Source of the DNA: JAGDMJ01 sp963809695
Lineage (GTDB): Bacteria; Bacteroidota; Ignavibacteria; UBA10030; UBA6906
Direction of reading: 5' to 3'
NCBI GenBank assembly: GCA_963809695.1
Contig: CAWEKI010000010.1
Span: 124,001 to 188,000 of the forward strand
DNA: 64,000 bases
Shown here: positions 8,920 to 18,715 of the stretch, in pieces
How positions within the stretch are numbered: position 1 is the first letter of the stretch
Layout: each line of letters begins with the position of its first letter
The notes under the pieces: generated by a model
Seen by the model: the letters and a program-made list of their open reading frames with translations, nothing else
What the model was told of the DNA's origin: nothing
The model's database searches: none
Translations under genes and position numbers: made by a program

Positions 8920-10395
8920 ATGAAAGACCACAGGCTACGGCTTGTTGCGCGCGTTTTTTTGATGGTGGTGCTATTCGTTCCGGAATTTCTCCAGGCACAG
9001 ACGGGAGTTGACGATGCAATTCGGATCTCGCGTCAGGGATTGATGTTCAATGCCCGTGCTCTGGGCATGGGAAATGCCTATTCCACGATTGGCTATGATT
9101 TTTCTGCTCTCCGGATGAATCCTGCTACTATGGGGCTGTCCACCGACGGAGCAACGTATACGATGTCCATCAATACCAACGGGTTCCTGTACAATAGCAC
9201 ATTCTTCGGCACGCAGGACAAATTCACATCAACCAACACAACGCTAAGTCAGGCAGGGTTCACGATACCGTTTAAACTCGACACGTTAAGGCGTGCGGTG
9301 ATCGCTCTGGGATACACGCAGGACAAGGATTTCAACAGAGGGGGGAGATACGACGGATACAATAGCGGCACCAATTCCTTCGTCAGCCGTCTGACGAGCA
9401 GCCCGAACCCTGTTGCACGGACTCTCGGCCTGATTTATCCGACCTATGACAAAGGGGGCCAGTATCTCGGCGACCAGACCATCCTCAACGGGAATTTTCT
9501 GGAGCACGGCGATGTGCTTGATACCGGGGAGATGCTTCACTTCTCCGGTGGCGTGTCGTTGGAGGCGGTCACCAACATCTTCTTTGGCCTGAGCGGAAGC
9601 TACAACCTCGGGTCATACCAGAGCGATGGTGAATACACCGCCACGAATACCCTGAACATGTATCCTGACTCTGTCCGAACCGTTCCTTCAGATCCCCGGA
9701 CGGCAGGATTCCTTGATGCGGCATATCGTGATATCCGGAATACCGAGTACAAGGGATGGGATGTCAGGTTTGGCATCGTTTACCGCTTGTGGAACTTCAT
9801 TGGAATCAGCGCCTCGTTCAAGGTTCCCTTTGCACACCAGATCAACGAAACTCGTTATTTCAGCGGGACCACGAATTTCGCGAGCGGGTCCACGCTCAAC
9901 GTACCAGAGACTTCCACCACGCAGAGTTATTCAATCAAGCCGCCATATGAAGCGACGGTCGGGGCCATGGTGAACTTGTGGATACTCACTGGGACGGCGG
10001 AAGCAACATACGTCGACTATACCCAGATGGAAGTTTCAAGCGGGCTCGATGTTCCGGAGCGCAGCAGCATCAACAAGCAGATCAAACAGGATTTCACACG
10101 CGTCCTGAATCTCAATGCGGGTGCCGAGTTTCGGCTTCCCTTCACCGGCCTCATCGCGCGCGCCGGAGCAATGTACCGTCCCTCGCCGTACAAAAATGAT
10201 CCGGGCCGTTACGATCAGAAGTTTCTCACGCTTGGTTTTGGCATCAATTCCGCCGACAAGCTCTTCTTCGACATCGGGTATCTGTACGGCTGGTGGGATC
10301 AGCAGAAATCCGAGGGACAGACGGCCGCCGAACCTACGGTGAACCAGACCGTAGCGTACCACAATGTTCTGCTCTCGATGAAGTTTGTTTTTTAG
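8920..10395 (+). CDS. OmpP1/FadL-PorV family outer-membrane protein
   Basis: The 491-residue protein begins at MKDHRLRL, preceded by GAGGGA; an in-frame codon at 8866 would add 18 residues before the signal. After the signal peptide (about 26 residues, LQA-Q) the motif GMGNAYSTIGYDFSALRMNP is the hallmark of the FadL/PorV fold, whose N-terminal plug is followed by a 14-strand barrel. It ends in KFVF. Such proteins are either hydrophobic-compound transporters or type IX secretion shuttle-like barrels. With two type IX cargo proteins in this window either is possible. It is flanked by its own promoter-like site and a downstream hairpin. Confidence 0.75.
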   Translation: MKDHRLRLVARVFLMVVLFVPEFLQAQTGVDDAIRISRQGLMFNARALGMGNAYSTIGYDFSALRMNPATMGLSTDGATYTMSINTNGFLYNSTFFGTQDKFTSTNTTLSQAGFTIPFKLDTLRRAVIALGYTQDKDFNRGGRYDGYNSGTNSFVSRLTSSPNPVARTLGLIYPTYDKGGQYLGDQTILNGNFLEHGDVLDTGEMLHFSGGVSLEAVTNIFFGLSGSYNLGSYQSDGEYTATNTLNMYPDSVRTVPSDPRTAGFLDAAYRDIRNTEYKGWDVRFGIVYRLWNFIGISASFKVPFAHQINETRYFSGTTNFASGSTLNVPETSTTQSYSIKPPYEATVGAMVNLWILTGTAEATYVDYTQMEVSSGLDVPERSSINKQIKQDFTRVLNLNAGAEFRLPFTGLIARAGAMYRPSPYKNDPGRYDQKFLTLGFGINSADKLFFDIGYLYGWWDQQKSEGQTAAEPTVNQTVAYHNVLLSMKFVF

Positions 10396-10414
10396 TGCCA
10401 GGTGATGTTCACCA

Positions 10415-10444
10415 CAGGGGCTGAAGAGTGATCCTCGGCCCCTG
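10415..10444 (+). terminator. Hairpin after the FadL/PorV-like gene
   Basis: CAGGGGC (10415-10421) pairs with GCCCCTG (10438-10444) 20 bases after the stop codon. There is no T-run. The rest of the gap to 10710 shows no gene or clear signal. Confidence 0.45.
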
Positions 10445-10710
10445 CACTCCGGCAGGGCATCATTCTTGCACAAGCGATACCAGCAAAGCTGATTGACGGG
10501 GCAAGGCATGTACCATGCGCGGCGTCTCGGCAGCTTCCACGTCCTACTCCCATCGCCGTGGATTCCCCTTTTATCTCGTTCGTATGAATGCCATGCTGCT
10601 TCATTCCGATTTCGGGGCCGCCATCCGTCTACCCCTCGTCAAGGTCACCCGCAGAGGAAACGAAGAAGTGAATAGCGCACACTGATATCCTCTGCGAACT
10701 GTCAATTCGA

Positions 10711-12534
10711 ATGACTCCTATGATTCTCAGACTCTGTTCTCTCCTGCTCATGCTCTTGCCCCTGCCGGCTGGCGGGTACGGTCAGACCATCCGGGATTCG
10801 CTCCCTTTGCTGCAGAGTGTGCAGGTTGATACGACCATGAAGGGCCCTGTGGTGCTGGGGGATGATACCCTGTTCTACCTGCATGCAGGGCTCAAAGGGC
10901 TTTCAGCAGCAAAGCGGGCGGAAATGGTCTCAGCGAGAATTGTGGAGTTGCTGGTGGAATCAAGCATCCCGATCGATTCTATCGTTATCGACGAATCAGA
11001 GATTTCAGCAGATATAGTTGCGCAAGAGCGATTGATCGTGGGAGTTTATGACATCGATGCGTTCCTCGCGGGGGGCACGCGTTCGGAAGTTGCCCAACGG
11101 TATGCAGGATCGATCCGGGCGGCGGTCGGACATTATAGAGAGGACCGAAGCAAGTCGACCATTCTTTGGGGGATCATTCTCTCGGTCGTCGCAACGATCG
11201 TGCTGATCCTTGTTCTGCGAGTTCTATTGCGGGTCAGCCGGTGGCTGGAGACTTTGCTGGGAGCCCACTTACGGGGGATATCAGTACAGCATTATGAGAT
11301 TGTGAGGGCCGAATGGCTGAAGATGATGCTACACGCCTTGCTGAGGCTCCTCCGGGGGATACTGATTGTCGTCCTTGTGTATACGTATCTCGAATTTGTA
11401 CTCAGAAGGTTTGTCTGGACACGCCCGTTAGCGGACCATCTCCTGGATCTCACGCTGGGACCGCTGTGGACAATCGGTTTGAGCATCTGGGAGTATCTGC
11501 CGAATCTCTTCTTCCTCATTGTCCTGTTCACCCTGACCTGGTATGTCATACGGTTCCTCCGATTCATCTTTGAAGAAATCGAAAAGGGAAGACTTGCTTT
11601 GCCCGGGTTCTATTCCGACTGGGCACCGCCGACATTCAAGATTGTTCGCGTCCTGGTGGTGGCGTTCGTGCTCGTGGTGGCGTTCCCGTACATCCCTGGA
11701 TCAGATTCACCCGCCTTCAAGGGGATATCGATCTTTCTCGGGGTGCTGTTCTCCTTCGGCTCCACTTCCGCCGTTGCCAACATTATTGCCGGCGTGATCC
11801 TCACGTATATGCGTTCATTCAAGGTGGGAGATTTCGTGAAGATCCAGGACAGTGTCGGTAGCGTCATTAGCCACGGGCTCCTGGTCACAAGAGTCCGAAC
11901 GGTGAAGAATGTCGAGGTGACGATCCCTAACGCTACGGTCCTTGGAACGCACGTCATCAACTACAGCAGTCAGGCATGGGCGGGGAAACTGATTCTGCCG
12001 ACCAGCGTGACCATTGGCTACGATGCGCCGTGGCGCCAGGTCCATGCGCTTCTCCTCATGGCTGCAGAGAAAACGGAGGGTGTCCTCAAAGATCCTGAAC
12101 CCTTTGTTCTCCAGCCCGGCCTGAACGACTTCTACGTGACTTACGAATTGAACGTGTATACCGAGACGCCAAAGGACATGCCACAGATCTATTCGGATCT
12201 GCACCAGAACATTCAGGATGCGTTCAACGAGTATGGTGTCCAGATCATGTCGCCGAATTATATGATGGACCGTGCAAAGCCGACGGTTGTCCCCAGGGAG
12301 CAGTGGTACGAGCCGCCCGCGAAGAAACCCGGTCCACCGGGCGCGGGTTTGCCACAGGGTGGCAAGGTCACTGCGCTCGACACTTCGCTGTCCGAGTCCA
12401 AGGCGGATTCAAAAAGTGAAGCGTTGGAGCGGGCGCAGGAGAGTCAATCAGAGAGCTCCGGGAGTCCCCAGAACAATCCCCGCAGTCCCGGTGGCTCCAT
12501 GGTAAGGGGCGAAAGGGGAAGGAAAGGAAAGTAG
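10711..12534 (+). CDS. MscS-family mechanosensitive channel
   Basis: The 607-residue inner-membrane protein has a signal-like start, about 125 periplasmic residues, then membrane segments near 151-173, 207-230, 258-282, 311-327 and 339-366. The last one carries the pore-lining pattern of MscS (FSFGSTSAVANIIAGVILTY) followed by the beta domain (KVGDFVKI, VRTVKNVEVTIPNA). It should open under membrane tension and release solutes in hypo-osmotic shock. The C-terminal 90 residues are Ser/Pro/Gly-rich and probably disordered. It is larger than E. coli MscS (286 residues), as in the MscK/YbiO-type channels. A strong bidirectional hairpin follows. Confidence 0.88.
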   Translation: MTPMILRLCSLLLMLLPLPAGGYGQTIRDSLPLLQSVQVDTTMKGPVVLGDDTLFYLHAGLKGLSAAKRAEMVSARIVELLVESSIPIDSIVIDESEISADIVAQERLIVGVYDIDAFLAGGTRSEVAQRYAGSIRAAVGHYREDRSKSTILWGIILSVVATIVLILVLRVLLRVSRWLETLLGAHLRGISVQHYEIVRAEWLKMMLHALLRLLRGILIVVLVYTYLEFVLRRFVWTRPLADHLLDLTLGPLWTIGLSIWEYLPNLFFLIVLFTLTWYVIRFLRFIFEEIEKGRLALPGFYSDWAPPTFKIVRVLVVAFVLVVAFPYIPGSDSPAFKGISIFLGVLFSFGSTSAVANIIAGVILTYMRSFKVGDFVKIQDSVGSVISHGLLVTRVRTVKNVEVTIPNATVLGTHVINYSSQAWAGKLILPTSVTIGYDAPWRQVHALLLMAAEKTEGVLKDPEPFVLQPGLNDFYVTYELNVYTETPKDMPQIYSDLHQNIQDAFNEYGVQIMSPNYMMDRAKPTVVPREQWYEPPAKKPGPPGAGLPQGGKVTALDTSLSESKADSKSEALERAQESQSESSGSPQNNPRSPGGSMVRGERGRKGK

Positions 12535-12567
12535 ACCAGGCAACGAGATGCAGTTGATGTTATCATG

Positions 12568-12601
12568 ACAGCGGGCCCCTTGAGTGAAGAAGGCCCGCTG
12601 T
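12568..12601. terminator. Bidirectional hairpin between convergent genes
   Basis: A perfect 10-bp stem, ACAGCGGGCC (12568-12577) with GGCCCGCTGT (12592-12601), lies between the ends of the MscS gene and the minus-strand DUF2490 gene. It can serve both. Confidence 0.7.
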
Positions 12602-12607
12602 TGGTTC

Positions 12608-13288
12608 TCAGAAGAACAGGCTTACCACGAAGCCCAGAGCATTCACGTGTTCAGGTGCGGAGGAGCCAATGCTGTTTTGGCGGGTGAAGTTGATCTCTGT
12701 GCTAAGGAACCATGCAAGAGGCACTTCAACCCCGGTCTGGAGATAACTGCGAGTCCACCTGTGGGCGGCGTAGTCGTAGACCATCTCGCCCTGAAGATAG
12801 GTGTAAACAAGTTTATCCCGAATGGTGGGACGATATTCGAGACGCAGGCGGTTCCGGTAGCGGGTTGAGTATTCCGAGTTCACCCAGCGGAATTCCACCC
12901 TGTTCCGGTCGAAGAGCAGGAGATCTTGCGCAAAGTTGTAGCGTGGCGTGAAGTCTACGATGGCACGGTGTTCCTTATAAGGATCGGGACTCTCGGAGAT
13001 CTGACCAGAGTAGGAGTATCCGACCCTGAAAGTCAAGGCGAGAGGGTGGATTTCCTGGGGTAACCATCGATAGTCAATATTCGCCCCGGTTTGTACGTCG
13101 GTGTATTTGGTCTCCCGCGAGCGGGTGATCGATTCGATAAAGAGAAGATTGAGATTCGGCACCAATTCCTTCCAAATATCAACTTCGGGCCAGAGTTCAA
13201 ATTTAGTATGCTGGGCCTTGGCGGAGGGAACAATGCCAATGGTCAACAACAAGCACAACGCACAACAGAAGGTACGTAGGAGGGACCG
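12608..13288 (-). CDS. DUF2490 family outer-membrane protein
   Basis: The 226-residue product starts at MRSLLRTF (ATG at 13288). A TTG at 13324 is in frame but gives 12 basic residues ahead of the signal peptide. The signal ends in AKA-Q, and the mature chain starts with FELWPEVDIWKELVPNLNL, the DUF2490 signature. Short amphipathic strands with many Arg and Tyr follow, and it ends in VVSLFF, as barrels do. DUF2490 proteins have no assigned biochemical function. It is divergent from the large TamB gene and may share envelope regulation with it. Confidence 0.75.
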   Translation of the reverse strand, partial: RSLLRTFCCALCLLLTIGIVPSAKAQHTKFELWPEVDIWKELVPNLNLLFIESITRSRETKYTDVQTGANIDYRWLPQEIHPLALTFRVGYSYSGQISESPDPYKEHRAIVDFTPRYNFAQDLLLFDRNRVEFRWVNSEYSTRYRNRLRLEYRPTIRDKLVYTYLQGEMVYDYAAHRWTRSYLQTGVEVPLAWFLSTEINFTRQNSIGSSAPEHVNALGFVVSLFF

Positions 13289-13366
13289 CATCACACCTGT
13301 TTTCTTTTTGGATCTTCGGGACAAATAATATATGAAAGAGTAGGCCGAAAGGCAACCGTTCGACTC

Positions 13367-13414
13367 GTTCCGACAAAGGGCGTCGGAACTTGCTCAGGGC
13401 AAGCCCTTGGGCTT
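13367..13414. repeat. Palindromic intergenic element
   Basis: GTTCCGAC (13367-13374) and GTCGGAAC (13382-13389) form a perfect 8-bp hairpin, followed by the palindrome AAGCCCTTGGGCTT at 13401-13414. The element lies in the 264-bp gap between the divergent DUF2490 and TamB genes and looks like a REP-type dispersed palindrome. No second copy was found in this window. Confidence 0.45.
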
Positions 13415-13552
13415 CGCGGATGACAACCATCGTTCATGCTCGGCCTATCAGCAGAGCAAACCTTCCGGAGCACCGCAACGTAGTGAGGCGTATTGAAACT
13501 GAAATGTTGAAGCCCTATTATTCACAATCGACTACAAGTCCTTCGGAAATGC

Positions 13553-16500
13553 GTGAGTAAAGAACAAAAAAGACCATCCTCCAGGCACGGAAGGACGTTG
13601 CATGCTCTACTCCGGTTCGCCCGGCACGTGCTGTTAGGAACGGTGTTGGTCATCGTAACGATCGGGATTCTGCTGCAGATTCCGTTCGTGTCGAGCTTTG
13701 TGGCGCGCACCGCTCTGCGCCTTGCGAACCCATGGCCCGGAACGAGCACGGCTCTCGGATCGGCAGGGGGCAGTTGGTTCTCGTCGCTCTCGCTCACCAA
13801 CGTCATCATTGCTAGTCCTACCGATTCCCTTCTGATCTCGATAGATACACTGCGTGCGTCGTACGACTTGACTGCGCTCGCCGGCGGTACGCTGCGCTTC
13901 CGGGATGTTTACCTGGCGCGTCCAATCGTGCGAACCCGGTCCCGCTCGGATGGAGCCTTGCTCTTTCTCGAGCCCTTTGCCCCGGACACGACACGCAGGG
14001 ACACATCTGGAGGGCTCAAGATCCGCAACGATCATCTCCAGGTGACGAATGGTGAGTTTGCGTTGGTTTCTCCTCCCGATACGCCAATTCAACGAGTTGA
14101 AGTTCATGATTTTCAGCTCAGAGCCGACTCCATCTTGATCGGAGGCGGAATAGAGGCAGTCATCGAGACGTTGCACTCCCGGATGATGCCGGACGGCAAG
14201 CCCGGAAACGAATTTCAGCTTGACGCTGGTGGAGTGCTCTCCAGGGATTTCATACACGTGCGCTCACTCTTACTCGCGTCCGCGAGGAGCCGCATCGAAG
14301 CAGAAGGATATGTTCCTTTGCCTTTTTCCGGTCTTCATTCCCTCGGGCATACCCGCCTGAGAGTCTCCGCCTCGCCGATTTCGTACAGGGATCTTCACCT
14401 GATCCTCCCGGGATTTGGGTCCGAAGGGGAAGTACGGCTTGACCTTGTGATTGCGGGAAAGGGCGATTCATCATTGAGCAATCTGACACTCGGATTCCCT
14501 GGCGGAAGAAGTGTTGCGGTTCGGGGTAGGAGCTTCTCCACGCCGAATGGAAAGCTCGGCCTGGAGATGACGGGAGCAAGCGAGCGGTTCAGCCCGTCCG
14601 CTCTGACCGGAATGCCGGACAGCACGGAATCGGTTGGGACTCGCTTTTCCGTCGAGGGAAGGGGGAGAACCCTTGAAGATTTTTCTGGTCTCCTCAGTGC
14701 AGAGCTACTTCCGTCGTACTTAGCGGGTTCGGGACCGCTCAAGGGAACGGTAAATGCGAGGGTTGACCGGGGGCATATCCACGCCACATTGCGAGGTGAA
14801 GCCCGCTTGATCGTTGTCAATGCCGAAGCAGATCTTGCCCCATTCGAAGCCGATCCTACCTACGAGGTTCGTGGTTTAGTGTCCGTTCTCCATTCCAGGC
14901 AGTCGGCTCATCCGTCGCCGCGGTTGGAGGGGCTTGACGCGAGATTCACGCTTTCGGGTCATGGCATGAATCCTCACACAGCCCGAGCCCATGCAGTCGT
15001 AAATGGGATTTGGAGCAAGAGCCCTTACTTCGAGTCGCTCCACCTTGAGGGGGATTTTGAAAGCGACACTGTGCATGCGGCCACTCACCTGGTCACCGCA
15101 AGCGGGTCTCTGAACGCGTCAGTTGAGGCTGTTTTGTCAGAGACCCCAGTCTACAGGGTGCATATTCCGGCATTTCGCAGCATCTCCCTCTCATCCTTTG
15201 GGAGCGGTCTGCCTTCATCGAGTCTCTCCGGTTCACTCCGGGCAGAGGCAAGGGGGACGTCCGTGGCCGCATTAAGCGGAAGTGCGGTTGTCACGCTTGA
15301 TACTTCAGAATTTGAAAATATCAGGGTCCGGAGCATGCAGACGCATGTCACGATCAACCGCAGCCGCCTTCAAATCTCTGGCCGTGGGGAGAGCGATGCT
15401 GGCTCAGTTGCTCTTCAAGGATTTGTTGATCGATCGGCCGACTCTCTGCTTCTCACGCTCGAGCAGATGGACTTCCATGGAATCGATCTCGGGAAGATCC
15501 TGAGGACAAACGGGATGTCAAGCGACCTGAACGGGAGCATGAAGCTGCATGCTGGGGCCCGATCGGTACATGACCTGTCCCGGATGATGCAAGGGGTGTT
15601 ACATGACGGGGAGGGCGCGATACACGCCAACGGTCTGGTGCGGCTCGATACGTCCAGGTTCAATCGTCACACGATCCAGACGGCCGAAGTTGCGATGACA
15701 TTCGTGGATGGACGCCTGGAATCATCAGTTGAAATGAAGACTTCAGCGGGCAGCCTGAAGGGAAATGCACAAGTCCGTCCTTTTGGCAAGGCTCTGGCGC
15801 TGACCGTTCCGGCCCTGAGATTCGATCATCTCAATATCGGGGCTCTCACTGGCAACGATAGTTTGCGAAGCGACCTGGCTGCCACTGTTCATGGAACATT
15901 CAACGGGGATTCTCTCGAATGGTCGACCGGCGACCTCTCCATTGAATTCGAAAATTCCCTGGCCAATGCTGCTCTGCCTTCCAGAGGATCGCTTCAGGTG
16001 GGGATGGAGAGGGGGCGATTCTCACTGCGTGGGAGAGCGGACTTTGCGGAAGGCCGGGCCGTTCTGGAGGGTGGGGGCCGTCTATTGCCGGGAGGAGTGC
16101 AAGCGAAACTCTCGATCGATGCTGCCTTCAGCGACAGTATGCCACATGCCAGCACCGCCGCCGTTCTTCCATCCGGCCTTCAAATTCGAGGTTCCGTTGA
16201 GGGAAGGTGGGGCTCCCTGGCGGAGACCGATCTGAAGGGAACGCTCCGGGGTGGAGGGATGCTCAAAAACTTTCAGGCCGACACGCTCTTCTCTGATTTT
16301 TCCATTCGCGGACGGGTTCTCCACGTTGACACTCTTCGAATCATCACAAATGCCGGCTCGATCATTGCCGGGGGAAGCCTTACTCTCTTTGATTCCACGT
16401 CGGCCGCGCCTTCTGATTTTTCCCTTTCGGCGTCAGTCACGTCGCTTCCCCCCCTGGGTGGGGCTTTCGGATTGGATCAAGCTCTCCTTCATAGTGCCAA

Positions 16501-18712
16501 CTTCTCGCTCCATGCCTCTGGTCCCCCGGGGCGCACCAACGTCCACTGTGCTACCATCGTCAACATGGCAGCGACCGGGGGGGTTGCTCTGGCTTCCTTG
16601 CAGGGGTCGGCCGACATGCGATGGGGGCCATCAGCGGTGCTGGAGTCAGTGGAGGGAAAAGCTGACATCGGGGGACTGCAATACGGACCACTCATGGTGA
16701 CAAGCGCGTCCGTCTCGGTTCATTCTGAGCGAAGCAAATATGACATCGCAACCCTGATCCGGCTCGGCCGTGGGTCCATGATCAGCCTCGCAGGATCGGT
16801 CCGCGATGACTCCGACAGCCTGGTGGTCCTCATCGATACCCTCGTACTGGGTAGTCTATCTGAAACCTGGCGCCTGGAACGACAAGCCTCTATCACGTCT
16901 GGGCCGCGGCTTGTTTTCCGGGATTTCGCGCTTCATTCCGGATCGAGGGACTTCATTGTGAAGGGAATTCTCGATCCCCAAGGGGAGAGTGATTTCACGG
17001 TTTCCTGCGATTCGCTCAACGTTGAGAACCTTGGACAACTCTTCGGGCGTCCCGGCCTGGATGGACTGATATTCGCCGATGCCCGCGTCGCTGGACCTGC
17101 CGGGATGCCCCGTGCTGTGGGAGATGTTACCGTCGCCCTGCGTGACAAGGAAAAAGATATCAGCCGCATATCAGCGCATCTGGATTGGGGAGCCCGGTCT
17201 CTGGGATTAGATGGCGGCATTCAAGAGCCGGGTGGTGGGAAGCTCGAAGCTAAAGCGCAGATTCCCGTCGGACTGCCACTTCATGGGACGGGGAGGGCGG
17301 GAAATCCAGGACCTGCTGATACATCCGAAGCTCGGCCATTGGATGTTTTGATTACGGCCGACAAACTGAACCTCGACTTCCTGGGGCCGCTCCTTTCTCC
17401 GAAGGTTGTCAATTCGCTCGCCGGGATACTGACGGCGAACATTCGTGCCAGAGGGACACTCGACTCGATCGTTGCAGATGGTGTGGTTTCGATCGATAGC
17501 GGACAGATCGGGATCATTCCACTGGGAATCGTCTACAGCGGAATTCAAGTGCGCTGCACTGCGGCGGGTAAGGATTTGCATGTCGAAGAGATCAAAGCGA
17601 CTTCTGGAGAAGGGGCTCTCCGCCTGAGCGGCTTGGTGAGTCTACAGAACCCGAAGAAACCGGCTGTGGACCTCAAGGTGACGCTCGAGAGATTCGTCGG
17701 GGTGCAGACTCTGGATGCCAAGGCCAGCGTATCCGGAGAGTTACTGGTGAAAGGGGAGGTGGCAACACCGATGGTGACAGGCAACCTGGTGGTCAACGAT
17801 TCGTATTTTGTTTTGCCTGAGGCCGGCAGACTCGACAGTGTGGAATATGTGGAGCTGACGGCCGAAGATTATGCCATGCTTCAGCGCAACTTCGGGTATA
17901 CGCGACATGTCGCCGTTGCCGAGAAGGGGCCTTCGGCGATCGAGCCGACGCTGGACCTCACGGTCCAGATGCAAAAAAACGTATGGGTTCGCAAACGTCG
18001 CAACCCTACGCTTGCCGTAGAACTCCAGGGCAGTGTCCAGATCCAGCGCGGACCAGAAGGCCCTCCCCGGATCAACGGAACTCTGAGATCGCCTGCGGGG
18101 CGAAGCTATGTCGGTCAGTTCGGGCGGCAGTTCGAGCTTACGGAAGGGGAGATCGTGTTCAAAGGCGCCCTTGAAGATCTGGAGGTGCATATCAATTCCG
18201 AGTACAAGGTGCCTTCAAAGGGGGGTACGGGCCTTTCCGAAGTGGTCATCCGAATGAAGGTAGAGCGAAACCTTGGTCGGTTCGTGTTCTCGCTGACTTC
18301 GGACCCGGCGATGGATGAGTCTGAAATTCTTTCCTACCTTGCAACTGGCCAATCCCGCTCGGGTGCCCTGGCAAACACGGCGGATCAGGGCGGCCTCGCG
18401 GGGGCTATGGCATTGGAACAACTGGTGGGTGTGGCTGGGGGCCTTGCGGAGGAATCAATGCCCCTTGATGTGTTCCAGATCCGACAGGATGGGGCGCGGG
18501 GGATCACGGTGGTAGCCGGTAATTATGTGAGCCCGAAGACCTACCTGGGCGTCCGGCAGCCCATTCTTTTCAACCAGGGAACCGAGGACTCGTATTATGA
18601 CACGCGGACCCAGTACGAACTGGAGTACGAGGCTCGACCCTGGCTCTTCCTGAATCTCCAGGGGGGAAGTTCCCGCACCTTGCTGCTCCTCAAGGCCCGC
18701 GTAGCCTACTGA
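13553..18712 (+). CDS. tamB: TamB-family envelope lipid-transport/assembly protein
   Basis: This 1719-residue protein starts at GTG 13553. An N-terminal membrane anchor spans about residues 25-48, then comes a very long repetitive beta-rich region (AsmA/TamB-like beta-taco groove). The C-terminal 400 residues match the TamB (DUF490) domain: RGTLDSIVADG, GLVSLQNPKKPAVDLKV, the NPTLAVELQGSVQI segment, LTEGEIVFKGALEDLEV, SDPAMDESEILSYL. TamB spans the periplasm and is implicated in phospholipid transport and barrel assembly together with TamA. The next gene, only 3 bases downstream, is the BamA/TamA-like partner. It is longer than E. coli TamB (1259 residues). Confidence 0.9.
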   Translation: MSKEQKRPSSRHGRTLHALLRFARHVLLGTVLVIVTIGILLQIPFVSSFVARTALRLANPWPGTSTALGSAGGSWFSSLSLTNVIIASPTDSLLISIDTLRASYDLTALAGGTLRFRDVYLARPIVRTRSRSDGALLFLEPFAPDTTRRDTSGGLKIRNDHLQVTNGEFALVSPPDTPIQRVEVHDFQLRADSILIGGGIEAVIETLHSRMMPDGKPGNEFQLDAGGVLSRDFIHVRSLLLASARSRIEAEGYVPLPFSGLHSLGHTRLRVSASPISYRDLHLILPGFGSEGEVRLDLVIAGKGDSSLSNLTLGFPGGRSVAVRGRSFSTPNGKLGLEMTGASERFSPSALTGMPDSTESVGTRFSVEGRGRTLEDFSGLLSAELLPSYLAGSGPLKGTVNARVDRGHIHATLRGEARLIVVNAEADLAPFEADPTYEVRGLVSVLHSRQSAHPSPRLEGLDARFTLSGHGMNPHTARAHAVVNGIWSKSPYFESLHLEGDFESDTVHAATHLVTASGSLNASVEAVLSETPVYRVHIPAFRSISLSSFGSGLPSSSLSGSLRAEARGTSVAALSGSAVVTLDTSEFENIRVRSMQTHVTINRSRLQISGRGESDAGSVALQGFVDRSADSLLLTLEQMDFHGIDLGKILRTNGMSSDLNGSMKLHAGARSVHDLSRMMQGVLHDGEGAIHANGLVRLDTSRFNRHTIQTAEVAMTFVDGRLESSVEMKTSAGSLKGNAQVRPFGKALALTVPALRFDHLNIGALTGNDSLRSDLAATVHGTFNGDSLEWSTGDLSIEFENSLANAALPSRGSLQVGMERGRFSLRGRADFAEGRAVLEGGGRLLPGGVQAKLSIDAAFSDSMPHASTAAVLPSGLQIRGSVEGRWGSLAETDLKGTLRGGGMLKNFQADTLFSDFSIRGRVLHVDTLRIITNAGSIIAGGSLTLFDSTSAAPSDFSLSASVTSLPPLGGAFGLDQALLHSANFSLHASGPPGRTNVHCATIVNMAATGGVALASLQGSADMRWGPSAVLESVEGKADIGGLQYGPLMVTSASVSVHSERSKYDIATLIRLGRGSMISLAGSVRDDSDSLVVLIDTLVLGSLSETWRLERQASITSGPRLVFRDFALHSGSRDFIVKGILDPQGESDFTVSCDSLNVENLGQLFGRPGLDGLIFADARVAGPAGMPRAVGDVTVALRDKEKDISRISAHLDWGARSLGLDGGIQEPGGGKLEAKAQIPVGLPLHGTGRAGNPGPADTSEARPLDVLITADKLNLDFLGPLLSPKVVNSLAGILTANIRARGTLDSIVADGVVSIDSGQIGIIPLGIVYSGIQVRCTAAGKDLHVEEIKATSGEGALRLSGLVSLQNPKKPAVDLKVTLERFVGVQTLDAKASVSGELLVKGEVATPMVTGNLVVNDSYFVLPEAGRLDSVEYVELTAEDYAMLQRNFGYTRHVAVAEKGPSAIEPTLDLTVQMQKNVWVRKRRNPTLAVELQGSVQIQRGPEGPPRINGTLRSPAGRSYVGQFGRQFELTEGEIVFKGALEDLEVHINSEYKVPSKGGTGLSEVVIRMKVERNLGRFVFSLTSDPAMDESEILSYLATGQSRSGALANTADQGGLAGAMALEQLVGVAGGLAEESMPLDVFQIRQDGARGITVVAGNYVSPKTYLGVRQPILFNQGTEDSYYDTRTQYELEYEARPWLFLNLQGGSSRTLLLLKARVAY

Positions 18713-18715
18713 ACC